From the NCBI RefSeq assembly GCF_014642655.1, contig NZ_BMIR01000007.1, positions 62,001 through 126,000 of the forward strand: a stretch of 64,000 nucleotides of DNA, read 5' to 3'. Below the pieces are notes generated by a model. That model saw only the letters and a list, made by a program, of their open reading frames with translations. It was not told the origin of the DNA and ran no database searches. This stretch comes from Pullulanibacillus camelliae (GTDB lineage Bacteria; Bacillota; Bacilli; Bacillales; Sporolactobacillaceae). The position numbers were made by a program, and so were the translations under genes. Shown here in pieces: positions 1 through 8,529 of this stretch (its first letter is position 1; each line of letters starts with the position of its first letter).

Positions 1-372
1 CTTGAAGCACTTAACGAAGCGATCCTCGAAGAGAAAGTCAAGCAACAGGTTAAGCTCGGCATTGCGGCTGAAGCCATCCATGTGTGGGAAGTAGACGGAC
101 AGCCTGTATCCATGGCAAAATGCTCGCGACCAACGGATAATGGCATTACCGTGACTTTAGTCTATACACCTCCTGAACACAGGGGACATGGTTATGCCTC
201 AAGCTGTGTAAAAGCATTGAGTGAAAAGCTTCTGAAACAGGGCTTTACATATTGCACACTTTACACAGATCTCGCCAATCCTACCTCTAATAAGATCTAT
301 CAAGCAATCGGTTATTATCCTATTGCGGACTCATTGGCTTATCAAGTAGTTAATGACGAATATCAATTTTGA
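1..372 (+). CDS. GNAT-family N-acetyltransferase, C-terminal part
   Basis: The reading frame is open from the first base of the window, so the gene begins upstream. The visible 123 codons contain the GNAT acetyl-CoA binding signature (residues around YTPPEHRGHGYASSCVKAL, the R-x-x-G-x-G/A type loop) followed by the NPTSNKIYQAIGYYPI strand-helix that closes the fold and usually contacts the acceptor. Enzymes of this family move an acetyl group from acetyl-CoA to an amine; the substrate cannot be told from this fragment. It lies 73 bp before the next gene on the same strand. Confidence 0.85.
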   Translation, partial: LEALNEAILEEKVKQQVKLGIAAEAIHVWEVDGQPVSMAKCSRPTDNGITVTLVYTPPEHRGHGYASSCVKALSEKLLKQGFTYCTLYTDLANPTSNKIYQAIGYYPIADSLAYQVVNDEYQF

Positions 373-445
373 CGAAGGGGCAGGATAGCGCTACGATAAC
401 CTACATATCCAACATTAGGAAAGGAGAGGAGCCGCTATTCAAAGG

Positions 446-2188
446 TTGAGAGAACAATTAATGATTATAGATGGTAAAGGGTACAAAGCTTATAAAAGCA
501 TTAAAGGAGATTATCGCTTTCCTAAGTTTAATCTTGTGATTGATGCTGTACAAGGTGATCCCTTTGCCTCACCTTCTAAAATCAGAATACGCGTTTCAAG
601 AGAGGAAACGGCAATTTCTAATAAATGTATGCAAACAAAAACTCAGAAAATGATGTGTGAGGATGTCTTTCTTCGGGAGATCCATCGTACGCTCGCCTCA
701 ATAAACATAAACGTAAAAGGGACGGGTAAAAGTGGTGCACTATCCATTGATCCTCCTGGTCAGGAAATTTTAGAAAGAACGGCTGTTCAGATTAATAAGA
801 CAACCATTACACTTTGCCTTTCAGTGGGTCTCCCTGCAAATGGCAGACGTATACTTGGTCAACAAGCCATCAGGCTTTTTTTTGAAGTGATTCCTCAGGT
901 GCTCAATCAGTCTATTTTTGCTCTGAAGGAAGAACTGTTGCAGGATCACGTTCAGCTCATAGACAAACAAGTGGCGATTCGAGAGTATATGAAGCAGCAC
1001 AATCTTATCGCTTTTATCGGTAATCAAGCGATTTTAGCACGAGAAAGTGGTGTGAGCGATCGGCCACGACGTGATTCGCCGGTGATTCCATTTCAATCAC
1101 CGGCGAGCTTGGAAGTGGCGATCCCAGTTCCTCATCAAAAGGTCCCCATAAAAGGCATGGCCATAAAACAGGGGATTACTTTGATTGTCGGTGGTGGATT
1201 TCATGGAAAAAGCACGTTGCTGAGAGCCATTGAAAAAGGGGTCTACTACCATATCAAAGGGGATGGCCGTGAATTTGTACTGACCGATCCTACTGCAGTA
1301 AAAATTCGTTCTGAAGACGGCAGATCAGTACGTAAGGACGATATTTCTCCATTTATTAATCATCTTCCGATTGCAGGAGATACCGAGCGGTTTACCACGG
1401 ATAACGCCAGTGGAAGTACATCGCAGGCTGCCAACATTGTTGAAGCGCTTGAGGTTGGTACGAGGACGTTGCTACTAGACGAAGATACCTGTGCAACAAA
1501 TTTTATGATTCGAGATGCGCGCATGCAGGCTCTCATCCATAAAGACGATGAACCGATCACGCCCTTTATTGATAAAATTCAACCATTGTTTGATGTGCAC
1601 AAAGTGTCAACAATATTGGTAATGGGTGGATCAGGAGATTATTTTGATGTAGCTGACACTGTGATTAAAATGGAACATTTTCTCGCCTATGATGTCACTG
1701 ATAAAGCAAAGACCATCGCAAGGCAAATGAAGAGCGCGCGTCAATCGGAAGATCCGTGTCCCTTTGGCAATCTCCAATCGAGGTCGCTTGATTTTAGCTG
1801 CTTCAACAGTAAAGTTGGCCATAAGCAACTGAGTAAGGTACATCATCCAGCCACTATTCAGTATGGCAAAAGTTCAATTCATCTTGAGGCTGTGGAACAA
1901 TTGGTCCATCCAAGTCAGACTCGGATGATTGCTGAAATCTTCTCTTTTATCGAAAGACACTTTAATCGTGGAGCCTCTACACTATCGTTACGTGACTTAC
2001 TCGAGCGCATCCAGAAACAAATTGAAATAGACGGCCTGGCTTCATTTTCTGCTTTTAACGGTCATCCAGGGGAGCTGGCGAGGCCAAGAATCCATGAGGT
2101 AGCCGCGGCGATGAATCGCTGGCAACACTTAAAGGTCTTAAATGGATGTGTAGAAAAAAATAGTAACATAGGAGAGAACGAGAGATGA
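446..2188 (+). CDS. Predicted ATPase of the ABC class (P-loop domain protein)
   Basis: A 580-residue protein that matches the long soluble ABC_ATPase family of unknown role. Visible motifs are a Walker A-like GGGFHGKST at about residues 249-257, a Walker B-like RTLLLDEDTCATNFM at about 339-353, and a following segment STILVMGGSGDYFDVAD typical of the family. No membrane segments are seen, so it is not a transporter subunit by itself. The start chosen is a TTG at 446, with an AGGAGAGGAG ribosome site ending about 14 bases upstream; an in-frame ATG at 461 is possible. The biochemical role of the family is not established. Confidence 0.8.
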   Translation: MREQLMIIDGKGYKAYKSIKGDYRFPKFNLVIDAVQGDPFASPSKIRIRVSREETAISNKCMQTKTQKMMCEDVFLREIHRTLASININVKGTGKSGALSIDPPGQEILERTAVQINKTTITLCLSVGLPANGRRILGQQAIRLFFEVIPQVLNQSIFALKEELLQDHVQLIDKQVAIREYMKQHNLIAFIGNQAILARESGVSDRPRRDSPVIPFQSPASLEVAIPVPHQKVPIKGMAIKQGITLIVGGGFHGKSTLLRAIEKGVYYHIKGDGREFVLTDPTAVKIRSEDGRSVRKDDISPFINHLPIAGDTERFTTDNASGSTSQAANIVEALEVGTRTLLLDEDTCATNFMIRDARMQALIHKDDEPITPFIDKIQPLFDVHKVSTILVMGGSGDYFDVADTVIKMEHFLAYDVTDKAKTIARQMKSARQSEDPCPFGNLQSRSLDFSCFNSKVGHKQLSKVHHPATIQYGKSSIHLEAVEQLVHPSQTRMIAEIFSFIERHFNRGASTLSLRDLLERIQKQIEIDGLASFSAFNGHPGELARPRIHEVAAAMNRWQHLKVLNGCVEKNSNIGENER

Positions 2189-2244
2189 GGAATTCAGACG
2201 CCTAAATTATGTTTAAATTACACTTGTGTGATGGAGGGGATACG

Positions 2245-2889
2245 TTGGAAAAGCTTCAAATAATTAATAAGGCCAAAGCCTTTGCTCGATCTGAGCTTGG
2301 TGGTGATCCGAGTGGCCATGATTGGTGGCATGTTTGGCGAGTAGCGAAGCTGGCGAAGCGCTTGGCTGCTGAAGAACAGGCGGATGCCTTTATTTGTGAA
2401 TTGACGGCTTGGTTACATGATGTCGCAGATGAAAAATTAAACGATAATGAAGAGACGGGTCTTCAGAAAGTTGAGCTGTGGCTTAAGGAGCATGGTATCG
2501 ATATTGAGGATCAACAGCATATATTGGCGATTATCCAGACGATGTCTTTTAAAGGCGGCGGACGGCAGCCAATGCAAACTTTAGAGGGAAAGGTTGTTCA
2601 GGATGCGGATCGCCTTGATGCTCTAGGAGCTATTGGAATTGCGAGAACCTTCGCTTATTCCGGAGCTAGAGGCCAGCTCATCTATGACCCATCCATAACG
2701 GTTCGAGAGCATTTGACCCATGCCGCTTATCGCAATGAGAAAAGCACGGCGATCAACCATTTTTATGAAAAATTACTAAAATTGAAAGTTACAATGAACA
2801 CGGCATATGGTCAACAACTGGCTGAGGAGCGTCATCGCTTTATGCTGGAGTATTTAGACAACTTTTATAAGGAATGGGAAGAGAACTAG
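2245..2889 (+). CDS. HD-domain phosphohydrolase (YedJ-like)
   Basis: HD superfamily metal-dependent phosphohydrolase of about 214 residues. The metal ligands are visible as GHDWWHVWRV, WLHDVADE (the HD pair) and VVQDADRLDALGAIG. Such proteins hydrolyse nucleotides or other phosphate esters, but the substrate here is unknown. An in-frame ATG exists at 2209. I prefer the TTG at 2245 because a strong GGAGGGG sits six bases before it and the protein then begins at the conserved EKLQIINKAKAFARSEL. It follows the ABC-class ATPase gene closely and may be co-transcribed with it. Confidence 0.82.
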   Translation: MEKLQIINKAKAFARSELGGDPSGHDWWHVWRVAKLAKRLAAEEQADAFICELTAWLHDVADEKLNDNEETGLQKVELWLKEHGIDIEDQQHILAIIQTMSFKGGGRQPMQTLEGKVVQDADRLDALGAIGIARTFAYSGARGQLIYDPSITVREHLTHAAYRNEKSTAINHFYEKLLKLKVTMNTAYGQQLAEERHRFMLEYLDNFYKEWEEN

Positions 2890-2904
2890 TGTAATGGGGA
2901 TGGG

Positions 2905-3108
2905 TTATTCAGTTTCCCCATCCCATTCACTATATAAGCCTGTGCCGTTACAGCCTGGACAGTCGAAAGGCTGTGTGTATTCCAAACCGCTTACAGGTAT
3001 GAACCCACGTCCATTACAATCTGGGCATAGGCCCAAAGTTTCCATTTCAGAGCGATGCTTTTCTTGTCTTGCTGTGTTCCACTCTGAAAATTTATTAAAC
3101 CATCCCAT
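2905..3108 (-). CDS. Small zinc-ribbon (DnaJ central-domain-like) protein
   Basis: A 67-residue protein with two CxxCxGxG-type repeats (CPDCNGRGF and CPGCNGTGL), the zinc-binding pattern of the DnaJ/Hsp40 cysteine-rich domain. It is too short to be a J protein; similar small methionine- and cysteine-rich proteins are common in Bacillus and have no fixed function. The frame extends upstream to 3189. The start at 3108 is chosen because GGGGTGA lies eight bases before it and because MGWFNKF is a natural N-terminus. It is convergent with the HD hydrolase gene, 15 bp away. Confidence 0.65.
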   Translation of the reverse strand: MGWFNKFSEWNTARQEKHRSEMETLGLCPDCNGRGFIPVSGLEYTQPFDCPGCNGTGLYSEWDGETE

Positions 3109-3268
3109 TGATGTCACCCCACTTTGATGTATATCTATCAGTTTGCTTGATTGCTGGATTTTTATACTTCTGAATGTTTTTTGGCTCATATCATCATGGT
3201 GTATTACAGTGGTATAGGCGAATGAATTCAGTATGCTATTGATAGATCATGTATGAGGAGGAGTACCA

Positions 3269-3826
3269 ATGAAGTTTGTCCTGTTATTTGGCCCACAAGC
3301 TGTCGGGAAGATGACGGTAGGGCAGGAGCTTGCAAAGATAACCGATTTGAAATGCTTTCACAATCATATGACCATCGATTTACTCGTTCCTTTATTTGGG
3401 TATAGCTCAGAAATGTGGCGACTTTGCCACTTGATTCGTGAAGAGATTTTTAAAACAACGGCCAAGAGTGATCTTTACGGGATGATTTTTACAACGGTTT
3501 GGGCCTTTAATGATAGAAAAGATTGGGATAGTGTTGAAAAAATATGCCAAATCTTTCGCGCTGAGGGCATAGAAATTTATTTTGTAGAATTAGAAGCCCC
3601 TGTTGAAGAACGATTAAAACGAAATCGGACAGTGCATCGTCTGCAACATAAACCAACTAAGCGCAATATTGCTGAATCCGAACATCATTTATTAAGCACT
3701 ATGGAAACGATGAGATTAAATTCTTTGGAAGGCGAAATCACCGAGAAAAATTATCTGAGGATAGACAACTCAAGTATGAGTGCCAAGGCTGCAGCGCTCA
3801 CTATAAAGGAACGCTTTCAATTATGA
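3269..3826 (+). CDS. P-loop nucleotide kinase-like protein (AAA/shikimate-kinase-like)
   Basis: A 185-residue soluble protein that opens with a Walker A of the small-kinase type (FGPQAVGKMTVGQEL, residues 7-21), followed by CFHNHMTIDLL and later a lid-like ERLKRNRTVHRLQHKPTKR. This is the layout of small P-loop kinases that phosphorylate nucleosides or small molecules. The substrate is not evident. The ATG at 3269 follows an AGGAGGAG site. A strong intrinsic terminator follows the stop codon directly, so the gene is probably monocistronic. Confidence 0.7.
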   Translation: MKFVLLFGPQAVGKMTVGQELAKITDLKCFHNHMTIDLLVPLFGYSSEMWRLCHLIREEIFKTTAKSDLYGMIFTTVWAFNDRKDWDSVEKICQIFRAEGIEIYFVELEAPVEERLKRNRTVHRLQHKPTKRNIAESEHHLLSTMETMRLNSLEGEITEKNYLRIDNSSMSAKAAALTIKERFQL

Positions 3827-3830
3827 GTAA

Positions 3831-3861
3831 AAAAAAGTTTGGCGATTGCCAAACTTTTTTA
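3831..3861 (+). terminator. Intrinsic terminator after the P-loop kinase gene
   Basis: Perfect 10-bp stem (AAAGTTTGGC / GCCAAACTTT) with a GATT loop and a following T-run, starting five bases after the stop codon. Confidence 0.9.
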
Positions 3862-4080
3862 CTTGCTTTTTATGTAACTTTTTTATATGATGGATTTGGT
3901 CTCTTAATAATATAATTACAAATTTATATTTATCCAATATAAATTATAACTTAATTTTTTTTATCTGTCAACCTTTATGCGTCAATTTTTGTGCTTGTAG
4001 GCATTATAAGCACTTAAGAGGCTCCGTTATCCATAAACTATAATACGGAAAGAAGTTATCTTTTTAAATAATGTGGGGAG

Positions 4081-4125
4081 AACTTAGCTTAACGCTCAAG
4101 GGTTTGACAGCGAACGGCCTAAGTT
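4081..4125 (+). promoter_or_regulatory. Structured leader upstream of helD
   Basis: The 326-bp gap 3862-4187 is AT-rich and without genes. Its 3' part can fold: AACTTAG at 4081-4087 pairs with CTAAGTT at 4119-4125, and inside it CGCT (4093-4096) pairs with AGCG (4109-4112), with CAA/TTG closing the inner loop. A TTGACA (4104-4109) lies in the same stretch with only a poor -10 after it. Whether the feature acts as RNA structure or as part of a promoter is not clear. Confidence 0.35.
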
Positions 4126-4187
4126 ATTACTTATAAAGTCTTTTTAGCACTACACCCGATCACCTTACAAGAGAAGGGAATGTCTGT

Positions 4188-6512
4188 ATGGCAATTGAAA
4201 AAAATCAGTGGTTGGAAGAACAAAAAAGAGTGGATCACGTTGTGGACGTTATTGATGAAAAAGCTAAAGCTCTAACTCAAAGCACCGAAGGTCTTAAAGG
4301 AGATATCATAGGCCTTCGTAAGAATTTCTGGGAGGATGTCACAGTAAATATCGATGAACCTGATGATATCATAGAATCTCATGCCAGTATTAAACAACAA
4401 TCAGAAATGTTAGCTGAACGGGAAAGAAGCCATAAACAGTATTATAAAGAATTGAAGACACTTGAACGATTGAAAGAGAATCCTTATTTTGGACGCATTG
4501 ATTTTAAAGAAGAGAGCGAGGACAAAGCTGAGTCTATTTATTTGGGTATCGCTTCTTTAATGGATGAAAAGAATGAGGATTTTCTGATCTACGATTGGCG
4601 TGCACCTATCTCCAGTCTTTATTACGACTTTTCTCCTGGTGAGGCAGAATATCAAACCCCCGAGTCGAAAATAAAAGGTATCATGGAGCTGAAACGACAA
4701 TTCATTATTCGGAGCAGTCAGATTAAGGGTGTGTTTGATACCGGAGTGACAATCGGTGATGAATTACTGCAGGAAGTGCTCGGCCATCATTCAGATACAC
4801 AGATGAAGAGCATTGTTGCGACGATTCAAAAAGAGCAAAATCAGATCATTCGGGACGATAAGAGTCCATTGCTCATCGTACAAGGGGCTGCCGGCAGTGG
4901 CAAGACCTCAGCAGCTCTTCAACGGGTTGCTTACTTATTATATAGATATCGCGAGACATTGACTGCCAGTAATATTTTGCTGTTCTCACCTAATCCTCTG
5001 TTCAATAGTTATGTTGCTTCAGTCCTTCCTGAGTTGGGGGAGGAAAACATGGAGCAAACGACCTTTTATCACTATTTAGACAGTCAGATAGGTGAAGCTT
5101 TGGCAGTCGAAGATCCTTTTCAACAAATAGAGTACACGCTCTCATTGGATGAATCTGATCCAAATTATAAGGTAAGAATGGCAGGGATCAAACTAAAGTC
5201 CAGTCTCAACTTTAAAACACTCATGGATGACTATCTTACAAGGTTAGCAACCGAGGGCATGCGTTTTAAAAACATTGTTTTTCGTGATAAAACGTTAATT
5301 TCTGCTCACGCGATCTCTGATTATTTTTATTCTCTAGATCCTCACCAATCTATAGCGACACGCATCGAAAATGTTCAGCAGTGGCTCATCAAAGCGCTTA
5401 GAAAACATGCGAAGCGTGAGCGAACCCAAGTCTGGGTAGAGGAAGAAATTGAATTGCTAAGTAAGGAAGCCTATTTAAAAGCTTTTCAAGAACTGGAAGA
5501 AACCTACGGGAATCGAGAGGATAGCTTTGACGATCATGAAAGGGAACAACAGTGGTTAAGCCAATATATTGTTCGCCGTCACTTTAAACCCTTAATGAGA
5601 AAGATCAAGCAGCTTAAATTTATTCACCTCAGCGCACTCTATCAGCAGTTATTTGAGATGATGAAGGTAGATACGGAAGCTTCATGGGAACAGATTGCAG
5701 CCCAATCCATTGAGCATATCCAATCCCATCAGCTGTATTTTGAAGATGCCGCACCTTTTGTTTATTTGAAGAGCCATTTAATTAAACAAAGTCATCACGC
5801 GTCAATTCGACATATTTTTTTAGATGAAGCACAAGACTATACGCCGTTTCAATTGGCCTTGCTTAAAGCGGCTTTTCCAAAAAGCAGATGGACTGTTCTT
5901 GGTGATTTTAATCAAGCGATTTACCCGCAGACGACTAATGTGCATGCATTATTTGCTGAAGAACGCTATCAATTAGGCACCACACAGCGTATTCTGCTTA
6001 ACAAGAGTTATCGTTCAACATTCGAGATCACTCAATTTACCAGTCCAATTGTAAACCAAGAGGATAGGATTGAAGCGTTTAATCGTCATGGTGAATTTCC
6101 GACTTTAACCTTTGGTACTGCAGAGTCACAGCAGTCTCTCATTAAGGAACGCGTGCGTATGATAGAAGCAAAGGGCTATGAAACCATCGCATTGATTACT
6201 AAAACAGCCTTGGAAAGTGATAGACTTTATCAAGCATTCAAAGGAGAACTTCCGGTCCGCATGATGACGAAAAAAACAAGCCACTTCGAAAAAGGCCTTG
6301 TGATTTTGCCCGCTTACTTGGCCAAGGGGATCGAATTTGACGCTGTCATTGTGACGAATGCCTCAAGAACACATTATGAGCGAGAAGAAGAGAGGAAGCT
6401 CTTTTATACAGCATGTACACGTGCTATGCATGAGCTACATCTCATATCAATTGGAGAGAAAAGCCACTTTCTTGATCGAGTTCCTAATGCGCGCTACCAT
6501 GTCTATACTTAA
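4188..6512 (+). CDS. helD: RNA polymerase recycling motor HelD (UvrD/Rep-like ATPase)
   Basis: A 774-residue superfamily 1 ATPase, the same length class as Bacillus subtilis HelD. The N-terminal ~80 residues are a charged coiled-coil-like arm (RVDHVVDVIDEKAKAL), which in HelD inserts into the RNA polymerase secondary channel. Walker A GAAGSGKT is at about residues 233-240, Walker B is FLDEAQD, and later motifs include LGDFNQAIYP, NKSYRST and the C-terminal AKGIEFDAVIV and FYTACTRA. HelD frees stalled RNA polymerase from DNA or nascent RNA at the cost of ATP. It is not an operon member here. Confidence 0.93.
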   Translation: MAIEKNQWLEEQKRVDHVVDVIDEKAKALTQSTEGLKGDIIGLRKNFWEDVTVNIDEPDDIIESHASIKQQSEMLAERERSHKQYYKELKTLERLKENPYFGRIDFKEESEDKAESIYLGIASLMDEKNEDFLIYDWRAPISSLYYDFSPGEAEYQTPESKIKGIMELKRQFIIRSSQIKGVFDTGVTIGDELLQEVLGHHSDTQMKSIVATIQKEQNQIIRDDKSPLLIVQGAAGSGKTSAALQRVAYLLYRYRETLTASNILLFSPNPLFNSYVASVLPELGEENMEQTTFYHYLDSQIGEALAVEDPFQQIEYTLSLDESDPNYKVRMAGIKLKSSLNFKTLMDDYLTRLATEGMRFKNIVFRDKTLISAHAISDYFYSLDPHQSIATRIENVQQWLIKALRKHAKRERTQVWVEEEIELLSKEAYLKAFQELEETYGNREDSFDDHEREQQWLSQYIVRRHFKPLMRKIKQLKFIHLSALYQQLFEMMKVDTEASWEQIAAQSIEHIQSHQLYFEDAAPFVYLKSHLIKQSHHASIRHIFLDEAQDYTPFQLALLKAAFPKSRWTVLGDFNQAIYPQTTNVHALFAEERYQLGTTQRILLNKSYRSTFEITQFTSPIVNQEDRIEAFNRHGEFPTLTFGTAESQQSLIKERVRMIEAKGYETIALITKTALESDRLYQAFKGELPVRMMTKKTSHFEKGLVILPAYLAKGIEFDAVIVTNASRTHYEREEERKLFYTACTRAMHELHLISIGEKSHFLDRVPNARYHVYT

Positions 6513-6570
6513 TCGTTCCATTCCTAAATTAACTGAGCTCGTGCCTGCAGAAAGCGAAAGATTTTGACGG

Positions 6571-6634
6571 AGCGCTTCATGATTCACTCAAAAAGTCGAA
6601 CGCATACCTTCCAGATTGTGAATGCGTTCGACTT
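6571..6634. repeat. Hairpin repeat, copy 1 (relative at 37790-37852)
   Basis: A GCGCTTCATGAT-type lead-in followed by a 13-bp perfect stem AAGTCGAACGCAT / ATGCGTTCGACTT (6593-6605 and 6622-6634). It lies between the convergent helD and ABC transporter genes. It lacks a T-run on either side, so it is not a classical terminator. A diverged copy with the same lead-in and stem lies at 37790-37852. Confidence 0.6.
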
Positions 6635-6747
6635 CCCTATGATATGAAACATACTTTTTTGATGACGTTATTCGGTCAAATGGAGCCTATTTCTTTCTAT
6701 CATCCAACACCAGACTTGCTTTGCTACTTCCCATTAGAGCGGGGGGC

Positions 6748-8529
6748 TTAAGCTGTCACTTCAGCTTCACCTTGCTGAAGAAGATACATTTTATGGTAAA
6801 GTCCTTTTTGGCTTAAGAGTTCTTGATGATTGCCTCTTTCTACGATTTCTCCGTGATGCAGGACCAAAATTTGATCGGCATCTTGGATAGTAGACAAGCG
6901 GTGAGCGATAGCGATAGTCGTTCGCCCTTTTCTCATTTTCTCAAGTGCGGTTTGAATCGCTTCTTCGGTTTCTGTATCAACATTCGCTGTCGCTTCATCC
7001 AAAACAAGTATTTTTGGATCAATGGCCATCGTACGTGCAAAGGAAAGCAATTGCCTTTGACCACTGGAAAAGGTTGAACCACGCTCACCAATGGGTTCAT
7101 CATAACCTTTTGGCAGTTTGGCAATAAAGCGATCAGCTTGCACAAATTGGGCGGAAGTTTTAATTGCCTCGTCGCTGATTGAAGCATTATTTAATCGGAT
7201 ATTGGATTTGACATCACCAGCAAAAATAAAGGGGTCCTGTAAAACCAAGCCAACTTTTGCTCGCAGTTCCTGATCCGAGAATGTTTTTAATGATTTCCCG
7301 TCGATGAGAATGTCGCCCTTTTCAATGGGATAGAATCGCATCAGCAGGTTGATAATGGAGCTTTTTCCGCTGCCAGTATGACCAACAAGTGCTACCGTTT
7401 CTCCAGGACGCGCTGTGAAGTTAATGTTTTTTAACACTTCTGTTTTCCCGTCATAAGAGAAGCTCACGTTTTTAAACTCGATGTTTCCTGCGGAGATCCT
7501 ATGAGCCGATTGACCTTCTTGAGTAGGAGCAAGCTCAGTCTCATCTAATAGACCAAAGACACGCTCAGCAGAAACAGTGGCTTGTTGAAAATTCATGAGC
7601 TGTTGCATCATGGAATTGACAGGCTCAAAGAAACGATCGAGATAGTTGACGAAGGCAAAGATAACACCGATAGAAACTGAGAGGTGGAAGGACTGAATTC
7701 CAAAATAACTTAACACTAAAACAATACCTAATACATAGATAAGTTGTACGGCTGGACGTAGGAGCAAACTATTTAATTTAATATTTTTAAGAGAAGCGTC
7801 GCGATGCTCTGTATTAATGTGGTCGAATTCCTTCCGAAGCCTTTTTTCTTGGCGCATCGCTTGAATAATAGCCATTCCCTGCAGAGATTCATTTAATCGG
7901 GCATTTAATTGACTGAGTTTTTCGCGAGTCACCCGAAAAATGACCGAGCTTACACGTCGATACAGATACATAAGGACGAATAAAACAGGAAGAATGATTA
8001 AGCAATAGGCTGCAAGTTTTACATTAAGTGCGAACATCCCAATAAAGATGCCAATGAGAAAAACAGTGCTTTGAACGATGGTAGAAAGGACTGTGACAAA
8101 CAGCTCTTTAATCGCTTCAGTATCGTTTGTTATTCGTGAAATTAAGCTCCCACCAGGCGTTTTATCAAAAAAGGACAGGCCAAGATGCTGGACTTTATTA
8201 AACACATCCACACGAAGCTGTTGAATGATCTTCAGTGCTACTTTTTGAAAATTAATCAATTGCAAGTAATGAAAGAGAGCTGTAAAGACATAAAGACAAA
8301 CAAAGCTTACCGCCAAAAGGGTCAACGGTTGCCCATCGAAGCGTCTGGGGGTTAGAAAATCATCAATAAAGATTTTGGCTACGATAGGGCCCAGTACATC
8401 CGCTCCTGTTGCAAGTATTAAAATTATAAAAGCAAATAACAATTGCTTTTTATGAGGTGCTGTATACCTCAATAAACGCCTTAACACATGCTTGCGTGTG
8501 AGATTTTCTCTTGGATAATTTTCGTTCAT
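6748..8529 (-). CDS. bmrD: ABC exporter, ATPase-permease subunit with canonical NBD (BmrD-like)
   Basis: About 593 residues: an ABC type 1 membrane domain (six helices in residues 35-320) followed by a nucleotide-binding domain. The NBD has Walker A GHTGSGKSS, signature SSGQRQ (degenerate) and Walker B ILVLDEATANVDTETEE with the catalytic glutamate present. Together with the upstream subunit it forms an asymmetric heterodimer of the BmrC/BmrD type that exports drugs. The start at 8529 overlaps the upstream stop codon by ATGA and has a GGAGGG site; a longer frame to 8595 would run 70 bp into the preceding gene and is rejected. B. subtilis BmrD is longer (673 residues), so the assignment is by architecture and context. 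Confidence 0.8.
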   Translation of the reverse strand: MNENYPRENLTRKHVLRRLLRYTAPHKKQLLFAFIILILATGADVLGPIVAKIFIDDFLTPRRFDGQPLTLLAVSFVCLYVFTALFHYLQLINFQKVALKIIQQLRVDVFNKVQHLGLSFFDKTPGGSLISRITNDTEAIKELFVTVLSTIVQSTVFLIGIFIGMFALNVKLAAYCLIILPVLFVLMYLYRRVSSVIFRVTREKLSQLNARLNESLQGMAIIQAMRQEKRLRKEFDHINTEHRDASLKNIKLNSLLLRPAVQLIYVLGIVLVLSYFGIQSFHLSVSIGVIFAFVNYLDRFFEPVNSMMQQLMNFQQATVSAERVFGLLDETELAPTQEGQSAHRISAGNIEFKNVSFSYDGKTEVLKNINFTARPGETVALVGHTGSGKSSIINLLMRFYPIEKGDILIDGKSLKTFSDQELRAKVGLVLQDPFIFAGDVKSNIRLNNASISDEAIKTSAQFVQADRFIAKLPKGYDEPIGERGSTFSSGQRQLLSFARTMAIDPKILVLDEATANVDTETEEAIQTALEKMRKGRTTIAIAHRLSTIQDADQILVLHHGEIVERGNHQELLSQKGLYHKMYLLQQGEAEVTA

